DNA of 62,000 nt from Acanthaster planci. Lineage: Eukaryota; Echinodermata; Asteroidea; Valvatida; Acanthasteridae. Numbering within the stretch: the stretch's first letter is position 1; each line of letters begins with the position of its first letter. The stretch spans positions 42,396-104,395 of the forward strand of contig NW_019091507.1 of assembly GCF_001949145.1 (NCBI RefSeq). The letters are read 5' to 3'. The notes under the pieces are model-generated. The model was not told the origin of the DNA, did no database searches, and was given only the letters and a program-made list of their open reading frames with translations. The position numbers were made by a program, and so were the translations under genes. Of this stretch, positions 1 through 9,975 are shown piece by piece.

Positions 1-1431
1 CATGTTCAGTTATTGTGTTGCTAGCTAGGCTTCCCACTGTTGTGAAATTTGGCTGAATATAAATATCCCTCACTGAAAAGTTTGGTTCATGCTCAAATTG
101 GCACGAAAAAAAGGTAAATTTCAGGCCTTTTGCGTACACGTGTTTTTGATTCTTTGTGAGTTGCCAAGTTTTCTGGTCATATACTAGGCACGGAGCAGGA
201 ACAATGACTCAAGAAGTAGTTTAGATGAGAATTTATGACAACTCATGTAACTTAATAACTGAAAATCATTGTTGTTTCAAAAACGAAACATTGGCCTACT
301 TTATGAACTGCCGTTTGAAGGGCTGAGTGAATAAGTAGTCATTATGACGCCATTTTCAACAGAGTCACGCTGATAGCTTTATTCACGTGAAAAACTAGTG
401 GTTTTAATGTATGAGTAGAACGTGAAACTGTAGATCCCCCGTAACCCGTGAAAATCACTTAAGACGAGAAAACTTTATTTTAAATCCCAAAAAACCTAAA
501 ATTAACTACAATTTCCAAGAAAATGGTTAATTCATGATTTGCTGTTTTGTGGGCTTATATGATTGCTATTTTTATTTTATTTTACCTTAATCATAATGAC
601 ATAATGTTTTCCCGCAGTTCCCCAGATAGCTGAAGTCAAGATTTCGCGATTCTTCTGAAGCTCAGGATCAAAACGTTGGTTAGTGTTGTTAATTCATTTG
701 TTTCTAAAAATGGGCCATATGGCTTCTTAAAATTCAGAATAAAACATAGCTATATGCTTATACTAGTCAAACCTATCATGGATTAAAGTGATTATATATC
801 GCTTTTTAGCTTTGTTTAATTAAGGTTTTGGTCATGGTAATCAATGCTTCGTTAGAAACAGAAATTCTGGAGAAGAAACACCAACACCGTCTGATTCTGG
901 GCATTCCAACAATTTCCATTGATACCAGTAACGTTTATATCCAGTGGAATATTCAGCAGGACTCTTTTTTCATTTTTACTTCATTTTTTTTTTAGGAATT
1001 TAAGGTGCTTGTATTTTAAAAACGGTACCAAAACCTTTCATGGTGGGTGTCGTGATTTCGTCATGACGAAACAGTCTGGACCATCTTTTCTGAAAAAAAA
1101 AATCATTTCACGCACTTCCACATAGGGACTCCAGAACTCAGGACGCGCTACTGCATTTGCCTAACTGTGTTTATAATACGTGAGGTATAAACAGCTCTTC
1201 GATCTTACATTAGCATTTTCAATTGTTCTAAAACTGAAACCTTATCAAATTAGATGATTAGGAACTAAAAATAACAGGCCTGTTGTGGTCTCTGTGTGTT
1301 TGTTTTAGTCCTGTGGTGTTTGGAAGTGACTCTTTGCAGAGGTTGTTTGGAAAAAATGGTTTTAACCTCTCCAACAATTGAAATCTGGAAATAATCACCG
1401 ACAAGCGTATTTTTTACATTTTTGTCTACAG
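1..1431. other. Non-coding stretch upstream of the 142-codon gene
   Basis: AT-rich sequence with no convincing coding frame. The 68-codon frame at 919-1125 is low-complexity (F/K-rich) and has no splice support. A possible acceptor (cccgcag, about 612-618) could begin a 5' untranslated exon of the gene at 1432, but nothing confirms this. The last bases, a pyrimidine tract ending tctacag at 1431, form a good 3' splice site. Confidence 0.5.
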
Positions 1432-1925
1432 ATTACCAGTTCTTATCATTGCTGTTGAGTTCTTGAGAACCGTATTAGCGTGTAAATCAGACTAAGATGG
1501 GTGCTGCAAACGCAATACCCGGACTGGACACATGGAGCCCAAACAGCAAAGAACGTGACTGTAGGTGTGCGGGGTGTGACGTGATACTCGTTTGCGAGGT
1601 GGTGGCCGGTATGGGTCAGCATACCTACGCATTTTTGAAGCAGGCCTTGGGAACAGAAACTGTCACCATTTCGGGGAAAGTTGGGGCAGGTGGAGGTCCT
1701 GAGGGTGCGGCAGTTAACGCCGAGGTGGGGCAGTCAATTTCAATCGTAAAGGGTGAGTGGCTCATCACTTACCTTCGAAAATTAGGATACAAGCACATGT
1801 GCACCGACTGTTTTAGGAAGGCCTTTCCTAAGGATTTTGCAGGAATTCTCCTAACATCCGTTGGAAAGGCCAAGGTGATCAACTCGAAGTATCAATGGCT
1901 TCAAATGTCTTATGGAAAGTATTGA
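1432..1925 (+). CDS. Unrecognised 142-aa cysteine-containing protein (coding exon)
   Basis: An ATG at 1497 opens a 142-codon frame ending with a stop at 1923-1925. The region is clearly richer in GC than its flanks. A strong acceptor (tttttgtctacag) ends at 1431, so 1432-1496 would be 5' untranslated sequence and the whole protein lies in one exon. The protein has a Cys cluster at residues 22, 24, 27 and 33 (C-R-C-A-G-C then V-C) and a second pair at 102 and 105 (C-T-D-C). This could be a split zinc-binding site. The middle (residues 52-80) is Gly/Ala/Val-rich, and the C-terminal third is basic and aromatic. No signal peptide or membrane segment is seen. I do not recognise the family. A possible poly(A) signal, attaaa, lies near 2110. 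The frame could instead be a transposon-borne gene, but no terminal repeats were seen. Confidence 0.6.
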
Positions 1926-3420
1926 ATCCTGGAGTTGTTTATCACCAGTTTAACACATCCATCATGGTGAGAGCAGTTGGTTTACATTTTGGTGTAAAGC
2001 TTTCAATGTAATGTAAACCGTACAGTAGTTGCTATGAAGGTTGTTATATGTAATTGCACAATGACAATGTGAAAGCTTTTGTAGTGCAGCTAACTTTCTA
2101 AGAAGAGTAATTAAATCCATGCATGTATTACATTTCATCAAAACTTTTCAATTTTTTAAAAAATGATCATGCAAGATTAAAAGGTATTTGCAATCATTTG
2201 TTTTAATACAGACATTCAAATATATATTCAATATTCATATTTAGCTTTTTACTGTTTCTTAGGGTATATTACTGCCTTTATTGATTTTATGCTAATATTA
2301 TTTGCATATTCATAAGTAACACCGTGATGTCCTCTCAGGTAGAATGCCTCCATTTGTTTGTACACAAAAAGTCCTGCATGTTTTTAGGTTTTGGTGGAGT
2401 AAATTTTCTCTTAATTATTGATGCCTTGTTGCGCACAGCATTAAGCAAGCATCAATCACTTTCCCATAAATGTTTTCAGTAAGTAAATTCTTGCTTCACA
2501 AGTTGAACCAAAAACCCATGCACTGAACTATTTGTTCCCTGACTGACATCACGGCAACAGCGCCCTCATTCGTCCAGGAAATTTTTGAAAAGCACTTTCC
2601 AATGTATTTAGCCAGATAAGAGTGTAAAGGAGATTCCACACGTTGAAAAAAAGTACAAAGGTGCAAAGTTGTGTTTAAGAAAAATCCATTGCCTTTACAG
2701 GGGCATTTCTCATTGGATTATGTAGGTAGACCTCGCGGTGCTTTTGTGCCGACATTTTGTGACGATAAATGTATGCCTGTGGTTCCCTTCAATTCGTATC
2801 GTCCATTATTTTCAAATGCTCTTGTACAAAAAACAAAATGTAAGGTAGATATTTGCCAGTCTGAAGATTTTTCTTTATCCGTAGTAAAATGTCATGTAGC
2901 ATTGTAAATATCGCCTGATACCTGTATAAGAAACAGGGTGTAACATAAATATTTCCTAGTCTCAAGATATTTCTTAATCCGAAAGTAGTTGCCTGAATAT
3001 ACTTCATCCCAAAGTTGTTTGTATCTGCACCCTGCTCGAAATACTGCAACCCAGATTATAATTGTCACTCTGGACTCCTTACAGTCGAATGATGTGATCA
3101 GGCCAATTTATTCTTTTCAAGGGGTTACGTGTCTTGTTTGTCACTTTTCACGACAGGTCTTACTGTCAGCCTTTCGCAATACTTCTTGACCTTCTAGATT
3201 ACTGCATGCTTTACGAAATGTATACTGTAGTTAACAACAAAGGGTCAAGTCTTGATTAGAAGTTGCTGGGTATCTTGCAAATGGATACTGACGCTGTACG
3301 GCAATAATGAGCCTGGACTGTTATGGGTAAAAAAAATTGGAACAGACAAAAAGTGTTTTGTTCTTTTTTTTTTAATTTGGCCAAAACCAAACTTATAAAT
3401 CCCAACCTATGCGGTTATTG
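1926..3420. other. 3' flank and intergenic DNA with a diverged tandem duplication
   Basis: The first 200 bases are probably the 3' untranslated region of the 142-codon gene (attaaa near 2110). Beyond that no coding frame is convincing. Short frames at 2671-2907 (+) and 2789-3049 (-) overlap a diverged tandem duplication and look accidental. Confidence 0.45.
2823..2995. repeat. Diverged two-copy tandem duplication (about 100-bp period)
   Basis: The segment beginning near 2823 (cttgtacaaaaaac, then gatatttgccagtctgaag) is followed about 100 bases later by a related segment near 2926 (cctgtataagaaac, then aatatttcctagtctcaag). The order of matching words is the same in both, so this is an old direct duplication. 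Confidence 0.45.
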
Positions 3421-3492
3421 TCAATTTTACAGTGCCAAGAGGTGAAGATTTGGTGACTACACTGTCACTGAATCCTTTACACTGGGTCCAGG

Positions 3493-3923
3493 TCAGATAT
3501 TACATCCCAACAACACTGGCACAGACTTGTGGTTTCCGGCCTCACCTTTGGGGAATTCCCCCACCAATAGGAAGTGTCCATCAATAGTCCGGTTGTGTAC
3601 AACTAATTGAGCACGTATGTACCCCTCGATTGGTACCTCACTATTTCCTGCCCCATACACACGCAGGTATGTACCTAGAGGCTGCACTTCACTAAGCTTT
3701 CCTGCAAGGTGGTCCCTATAAAAGGAGGAGCTAACTAGAGAAGTCTCTGCCCCGGTATCGAGGACACATGTGGTCGACACCCCAGCCAAAGTTATCTGAG
3801 CCTTTGGGCTCTCCCTAACTAGACTGCTTAAAATATCCTCACAAGACTTCTCTACAACCCCCTCGACAGGTGAGGCCTTACCAGACTCTCTCTCTGTCAC
3901 TCGGCCTACAGTGGCAGAGGGGT
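3493..3923 (-). pseudogene. Retroelement aspartic protease fragment
   Basis: This frame holds the retropepsin active-site motif L-D-T-G-A followed by E-T-S-L-V, the hydrophobic segment after it, a Gly-containing flap (Y-G-A-G) and the C-terminal L-L-G motif, in the normal order for Ty3/gypsy proteases. It lies in a different reading frame from the upstream Gag and overlaps its end, as in elements that make Gag-Pol by frameshifting. No obvious slippery heptamer was seen, so the shift may simply be decay. The frame ends at 3493 with no polymerase after it. Confidence 0.75.
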
Positions 3924-4620
3924 CCGGTTTACCGCCTGGTTGTCCTTGTTTTCCCCTTTTGCTTGTTCATGCATGGTACTGCCCTTAGCCTTTTCATGGG
4001 CAAGGCGAAGCTTACACTCCTGCTTCACATGACCTGGGCGCTTACAATAAAAGCAACGAATTGGTTTGCCCTGTTGCCCTACTGTACCTTGTTGGCCTGG
4101 CCTAGGGCCAACCTCACCCCTGCTAGCTACAGCCTGAATTAGAGTTGTGATTTGCTCTTGTTGCTTAAATAGAGCTTCCTGCTGTACCTGCATGCACCCA
4201 AGAATCTTTTCCTGCTGTTGCAGGATCTTCTTCAACTGGGTATCTTCGCTAACAACTGAGTTAATACTGATAGTGGCCACTGGCTCATCATCCGTACCAC
4301 TTTCAGCTACCAAGTGGTTGACACCTGCCCCACGTCGGGAACCACGGGGGTTCCCCTCAAGATCCCTGAAAAGCTCACGGGCTGCATCCCTCATTTCAGC
4401 AAAACTCTGACTAGGCTTGGCCAGTTCAAAGGGCCTTAATTCGAGCCTCACCCCCTGATTCCTTGCACCTGCCACAAACTGACTAATCAGAACACTATCC
4501 CGCAAACCCTTCAAAGCGGTTCTCTCTGCCTCAGTTGCAACTTCTAAAATTCTATCATGCATTCGCATAAGCGCATGAGAAAAGTCCATGAGGGTTTCAT
4601 CCTCTTTTTGCTGCCGCTCA
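3906..4620 (-). pseudogene. Retroelement Gag fragment with CCHC zinc knuckle
   Basis: The frame is open from about 4620 to a stop at 3906 and has no N-terminal half. Counting from the internal Met at 4589, residues 1-80 are helical and charged, like the C-terminal part of a retrotransposon capsid. A Gln-rich probable coiled coil spans residues 115-150, and a CCHC knuckle has C179, C182, H187 and C192 (C-x2-C-x4-H-x4-C). A short polar tail follows. It sits directly upstream of the protease fragment. It is clearly of Ty3/gypsy type. Its clade cannot be set without the polymerase. Confidence 0.75.
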
Positions 4621-4625
4621 AAGAG

Positions 4626-6523
4626 TGTTTTCTGTCACGTAAACATTTGTGGGATATAAATTTATTAAACTGTTGTAACAAAGCCTGCATTTTTTGGTGA
4701 GGAATGGAAGAACAAGTGCAAATCCTTTTTTTTTTAACTTGGAGTGTTCATGATATTTGTGACTATAATAATGATAATCGAAACCTAGATAATGGTGTAT
4801 TACGTGTACTGAAAAAGGAATGATCTTTAGGTTATTTTTGTACCCAGACAAATAAAGATGCGACGTTTAAAGCTAAACATTTTTAAATCATTGGGTATTA
4901 CTGTAAGAAAGATGAGATACAGCCATCTTTGCTACTTTGAAATTCACAGCGATCAAGATTATGGATTGAAACAACTATTTCTTTTCATGAATGGATCTTT
5001 CTGTGAGGCATACATCATTGCTAAATAATTGTGGATTAAACTTCAAACATGTAAGGTTGGTAAGGTGGGTTGGCTCAACCGCTGAAACACATCTACTTGA
5101 TTGAAAATACACCCTTGGAGTTATCTGTTACATCTTACTTGAACTGTAAATTTTAATATAGCACAAGGATTTACTGAACACGGATACTGACACACTGATA
5201 TTTGAAAAAATACAGCGTTTCAATACAATGGCCAACACAAAAAGATAGTCTTGATAAATTGTCTTCCATGGGTCGATTGCTGGCATGCATTTACGATATC
5301 GTGCTGGATATAAACACAAGAACACATGTCTCGTTCTGTCGTTAAAGGCATATTAACTCTAAAAAGCCAAGAAAATAAAAATACAGGAGCTCACTGTATT
5401 TTAGATTTTCCATTTTTTTTTACGAATTTCCTCTGACGGACAGACATGACGTTGCAACGAATGGTAATTACAAGACAAAGCTCTGTTCAATGGATTAAAG
5501 TCACACTTGGGCGTATATGTGTTTCGCACCTCTGTTCATAACACATACTCAATATCTGCATTGAGGCAAAGTTTTGGTCAATAAAGAATAAACGTTAATG
5601 ATTATGCTGTGGTTTAGCGGGTCATTTACAAGCATATTACGAAAACACATCCACACACGTATGTGCAACAATTATGTATTATTATTGGGGGTTTTGCATC
5701 AAAGAGTTTTGTCATCGGCATATCTAGCGGGGAGGGGAAGCAGGGGTAAACTTGCCCCACCCCCACCACGGATTCGGATGCGGTTACACACACACAGCAA
5801 CGAAAGTCTTGACGAAAGGCTAGTTAGTTCGTGGAAATGAAACTAAAACCAGGATGTCACGTATCGAAGTTCTCGCGAAGGCGGTAACTATTCTGCTACA
5901 ATGACTGTACCTGTCTTTTTGCAAGGGAGACCTAGAGTTTGTCCGCCTGAAGAACAGACTGTTCTATGTGCGACAGGCGTGCGTGCACGAAAGTCCTACA
6001 TCTCTCGCACTGATCTCCATTATATGCGCGTGGGTATATAGCGTTGGTCATTAGCCGCACCGCTTTGCCGAGCTCGTGTACTCTATGTAATGTACAATAC
6101 ACATGTACTTGTACAAATGTACTTTTGCAGTTGAAAATCAAGCCCAACAGCGACTTTACGCAGACAGCTTTATATGCAAATTAGCTGAACTAGGACGAGC
6201 GCCTTGGTTCAACCATTTTCAGAAAGGTTTTGGGTGGTGCCCATTATGATAATAACCCCAGCTTACGTTCAAAAGACTTTATTTCATTGATCGGCAGATT
6301 AACCACTGTGTGGATTCTGTGTGCAACCCGTAGCCATGGAACGATTATATTACACGTTTCGGACACCCAATGCATTTCTTATCACGCGTGCGGTGTATTC
6401 ACTGTAGTTTTCAGACTGTTGATTCACTGCTATGGCTGCAACAATTATGGCTGCTTCAGTGCTGGGCCTGCAACATTTAGAGTGGCTGTGGAGAAGAGCT
6501 GTGGTATTCGGTAAGAGCATGTG
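4626..6523. other. Non-coding stretch
   Basis: No supported gene. The small frames here are short and lack domain signals. Around 5700-5775 a G/C-rich segment (ggggaggggaagcagggg, then cttgccccacccccacca) resembles part of the dispersed repeat seen near 8.7 kb and 33.1 kb. The frame at 6230-6514 ends beside a donor-like gtaagag, but nothing upstream or downstream supports an exon. Confidence 0.5.
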
Positions 6524-6800
6524 TTAAAGGTTAACAAAAATAAAAACATTTAGTTTACGTGAAGTATTTCAAAATAACAATAAATACGTAACAACTTCAA
6601 AAACATCGTAAATCCCATTAAGCGTTGCCCCAAAATGAATAAAAAGATCTTGCGTTTCCGCGCCCACAAAAACTCCCCTTTTGGGCCGTTTGTGCGCCCA
6701 GGCGGATTGGATGACGTTATCGGCAGAACGCCTGTATGTACAGTGTACATGAGTATTGCATGATTGCACACAGTACATGCAATATCGCACGCTTGCAATT
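6524..6800 (+). repeat. Left long inverted repeat of the fold-back element
   Basis: Left arm; pairs with 7105-7382 in reverse orientation, with scattered mismatches and small gaps. Confidence 0.75.
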
Positions 6801-7104
6801 ATGGTGTTCTACAGACAGGCAACATCGTGATTGTGAGTTTGAACGTCGCGTGTGTGATGATCCATGAAATTGACCCTGATCACTCACAAACACTATGTTC
6901 AACCTTACAAACACGACGTTTGAACTCACACACACGATGTTTGGAATTCTGCTTCAGAACACCATATGCATTAGACAGCGTTGTGTTCGATGTAGCTTGG
7001 CCCACAGACAAACATTGTCTCGGTTAAAGGTAGACATTAAAAGACGAAGTCATAACTAGCACAGTGTTTGCCTTTATAGGTAAAGCCTAATTGGGCACAA
7101 CGTG

Positions 7105-7382
7105 ATCTATTGCAAGCTTGCGAAACTGCATGTACTGTGTGCAACATGCAACGTGCATTTACACTGTACATGTACGTACTGTACATCATCAGCCTGAGAG
7201 CGCAAACGGCCAGAACGGGGTTGTTTTTATGGGCAGGGAAACGCAGCATCTCCCTTTTCATTGTTGGGTCACATTTAATGTGGTAAACATTGAATGTATG
7301 ATTTTTATTTAAATGGTTGCATATTTATTAATTTCGAAATACTTCACGTGAACTAAATGTTTTCTTTTTCTGTTAACCTTTA
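7105..7382 (-). repeat. Right long inverted repeat of the fold-back element
   Basis: Right arm; the reverse complement starts taaaggttaac and follows the left arm block by block. Confidence 0.75.
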
Positions 7383-7479
7383 CGTGCCCGCGGGGGAAGG
7401 GGCTTCCTGCAGCGGTCTATTCAGCTTTTGGTGTCAGAGCGCGGAGGGGGATTCAAAAGCAAAAACGGCTTTGGCTTAT

Positions 7480-7640
7480 TCAACATGATCTGGGGGGGAT
7501 CCAAAGCCTTTAATACTCTTAAGGTCTCAACATTCTTGCTTTTACTTGCTGGTTCTGTTTTCTTAGAGTTTGGTACTAATATTCGATAAATAAGTTAACT
7601 GGTTACTTTCTTTCCTATGTAAACTTTACTTTGTGAAAAA
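7480..7640 (+). repeat. Dispersed repeat, family B, copy 1
   Basis: Contains the words cttgcttttacttgctggttctgttt, then tattcgataaataag and ttactttctttcctatg. The same order occurs at about 58060-58170. It is an old interspersed repeat of unknown class. Confidence 0.45.
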
Positions 7641-8659
7641 AAGGAAATAAAAAAAATAAACAAATGAAAATAAATAAATACCATGTACGAAGGAAGGTGA
7701 TTTAGTTTTTTATTGCTGTAATATACAAATGGATGGGAAATTTCTCTGTTTTTACATGGACTAATAAATGATGAATGAATATAAACATATGAATGAATCA
7801 TTCTATGTACTTCTTTTACTTCATTGTTGAAACGTGATCCCACTTTAGGAGGAAGCGTGTCTCTTTCACGAACAAAAAAGTGAAAAGGAGTCATACCCTA
7901 TCTTTGGTTTGAAGACACCGGCGCTGGAACGAAAGGGGAAGGTAAAGTGGAAGATAGATGTCAGACACTTGCAGCCATCAACAGACTGCATGTTTTTTAG
8001 GAAGGGCAAGACAACGTTACACAATGCAGTAGCAATTCATAGTAATTTATTACAATATCACGATACTCATGCACTTGTTATATCCTTGTTAATTAAACTA
8101 AACCCTTTCAAACTTTAGATTCATTCACGAACAATAAGCTTTGCTCTGGCAAGCGCCACTCCACAGTATTGGTGTGACCTCCAGTGCAGTTTCCCCAACA
8201 AGTAGACTGATAGCGTCCTCTAAGTCACGTGACCTATAGTGGGTATTAAATGAATGAATGTTTGGTTGGTGGTGTATCCATCGGCCTGAGGCAGGAAAGA
8301 CACGATACTCCATCTGGTCTCAAGAAGATATGCTGTCTCTTTAGAGAATGAAAGCAGTTTTATTTTAGAAATGGTACAATACTGTTTTTTGGGAGGACGG
8401 ATTTGAGTAGAGGTAGAAAACAGGATTCCTTTGGGCTGACAGATTGCAAATTGGAGTAATTTTAATTCCCCAACCCAGCCCAAAACATGCATACACTAGT
8501 GGTACTGAGTTAATCAACTTAAAATCCCCCCTCATCGAAGACTTATTCACAGTAACTTGCTTAAAACATCTGCCAAGTATTCCCAAAAGCGCTTTATATA
8601 GACATTGTCTGGCTACGTCACGAACATATCACACCTAATTAGTGGCATAAATCTGTGCC

Positions 8660-9040
8660 GAAACTTGGGAGGATGGAGGATTGGAAACGTTGGGGATAAA
8701 TTGCCGGGCCATAAACATTTGAAAAGCGGGCCTGGGAAGGGGATGCCGACACCATAAGACATTATTTTACAGTGATAATATTCATGATACAGATGTGTAT
8801 CTGAAAATTCCTGCAAAATCGTATGTCAGAATTGCATATCTATGGCTTCTTTGTTGTCCTTTTTTTATTAGTGTAGAATACATTTTAGTTGTTGGAAAGT
8901 GCAAAATTTGTCACTTCGTTTTAATGTTTTTCTTACTATTCAAGGGAAATATAGGGGAAGGTTAATTAAATAGCCCACCCCGACCAAAAATGAGGGGATA
9001 TACATCCCATCCCCCTGGGATATTCACCTATGTTCGGAGG
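8660..9040 (+). repeat. Dispersed repeat, family A, copy 1
   Basis: The block ttggggataaattgccgggcca, then gcgacaccat-like and gtgataatattcatgat words, ending in tagcccaccccgaccaaaaatgagg, recurs with divergence at 33128-33470. The 3' part recurs near 53250-53300. No coding capacity was recognised. Confidence 0.5.
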
Positions 9041-9538
9041 CTGTCTCAAACCTACATTTTTCACGGCCAATTATAATTTCCATGCACAGCAGCTCATACT
9101 AACATAATAGGATGCCCGTCTTTGCAACGACATCCTAGCATTTTTGTGGGTAACAAGCCTCAACGTAACTTTCTTGAGCCAAAGTATGTTGAATAACACT
9201 AGAGAATTTAAAAAGTCTCCTATACTGTGTAATTGTAAGCAGTATGTAGTTTCAAGAAATTTGTTCTTGTGACTCATTCATTTCAATTTGCAATGACATA
9301 TTACCAACATGTTTGGCCCAAATTAATGAGTTACAACATCACCGAGCCCATAAAAATAATTGCTTCAATCACCACTAAATGCTTATGATTCCTCTTTGGC
9401 AACAATCTGTGTATAGTTCACACGATGTCTGAGTAAGTACTTTAATGAAAGGAAAGACTTAAGAAATGCACCACGTAGCCTCAAACTCAGAACTGTCAAT
9501 TACACTACACATAGTAGCCATATTTTGCTGTAAGTCTG

Positions 9539-9975
9539 CTACACACTGATGATTTTATTCACTGTCTGAAACAGGCCAGCTGCATTGATAGCTGTCAGTG
9601 AGAAGTGGTAGTTGGTATAGGGAACCAACGGGGAGACACGCATACCAGTCTCCATGGTCTCCACCCACTGCATAATATCACTACCTCCTGGGATGGTGCC
9701 AAGGGATACTTCGTACACCAAGGAGGAAGAGGAGGGGTTGGAGAACAAGCCATCCCAGGCAAGATCGACTTTTCCGTCACCCAACCAGGAAAATCTTATC
9801 AGGCTTGGAGCTGTTGGTTGGAAAACAAGTTTAAAATCTGGGGGTGAGTTTGACAGTGGGATTACACATTGCTGGGAAAATGTGTGGTTCACAAATTGGT
9901 CTGCCTCAGACGAATACTGATCGGGGCAATAGTCCCAATAGTCCAAGTATACATCAACTAAGTGCGTATTGGCAA
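9539..9975 (-). CDS. Large gene exon 55 (terminal): last Fn3-like unit and stop
   Basis: The acceptor is gcctttcag. Entry is in phase 1, and the G from exon 54 completes GTT. A linker rich in Asp/Tyr and Cys (D-Y-W-D-Y-C-P-D-Q-Y-S-S-E-A) precedes the unit: S-N-S-P-P, then W-D-G-L-F, Y-E-V-S-L-G-T-I-P-G-G-S-D-I and Y-H-F-S-L-T-A-I-N-A-A-G-L. The stop TAG (9539-9541) comes eleven residues after A-A-G-L, where other units continue into S-D-G-V-x-V-D-x-P-P. It is taken as the natural end because no good donor precedes it. Confidence 0.7.

Larger units (their letters stand above)
3420..4625 (-). mobile_element. Truncated Ty3/gypsy-like retroelement (Gag zinc knuckle and protease only)
   Basis: The minus strand carries a Gag C-terminal region with a CCHC zinc knuckle, then a retropepsin-type aspartic protease. 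Reverse transcriptase, RNase H and integrase are absent. The protease frame stops at 3493 just after its C-terminal L-L-G-C-N motif. No long terminal repeats were found. On the 5' side the frame starts abruptly near 4620, inside what is normally the Gag body. GC content is higher than in neighbouring DNA. The piece is a relic, broken at both ends. Confidence 0.8.
6524..7382. mobile_element. Fold-back (long inverted repeat) element, probably non-autonomous
   Basis: The ends are inverted copies: taaaggttaac at 6524-6534 is matched by gttaaccttta at 7372-7382. Similarity continues inward for about 270 bases on each side (6524-6800 against 7105-7382), including shared words for the poly-A/acatttagt block, the ccgtttg/cgc block, the gtacagtgtacatg block and the gcacacagtacatgca block. 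The centre (6800-6970) carries shorter nested inverted repeats built from acacacgatgtttgaac-like words. No transposase frame is present. The flanks show no clear target-site duplication. It is best described as a fold-back/MITE-like element. Confidence 0.75.
7383..9538. other. Non-coding stretch downstream of the large minus-strand gene
   Basis: No supported coding frame. It includes the region just 3' of the large gene's stop codon at 9539, so the 3' untranslated region should lie at its upper end. No canonical minus-strand AATAAA was identified with confidence close to the stop. Two dispersed repeat copies (7480-7640 and 8660-9040) lie inside. Confidence 0.5.

Noticed and set aside
6230-6514. 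94-codon plus-strand frame ending next to a donor-like gtaagag
   Set aside because: No domain, no acceptor with a matching partner exon, and it abuts the fold-back element; likely chance.
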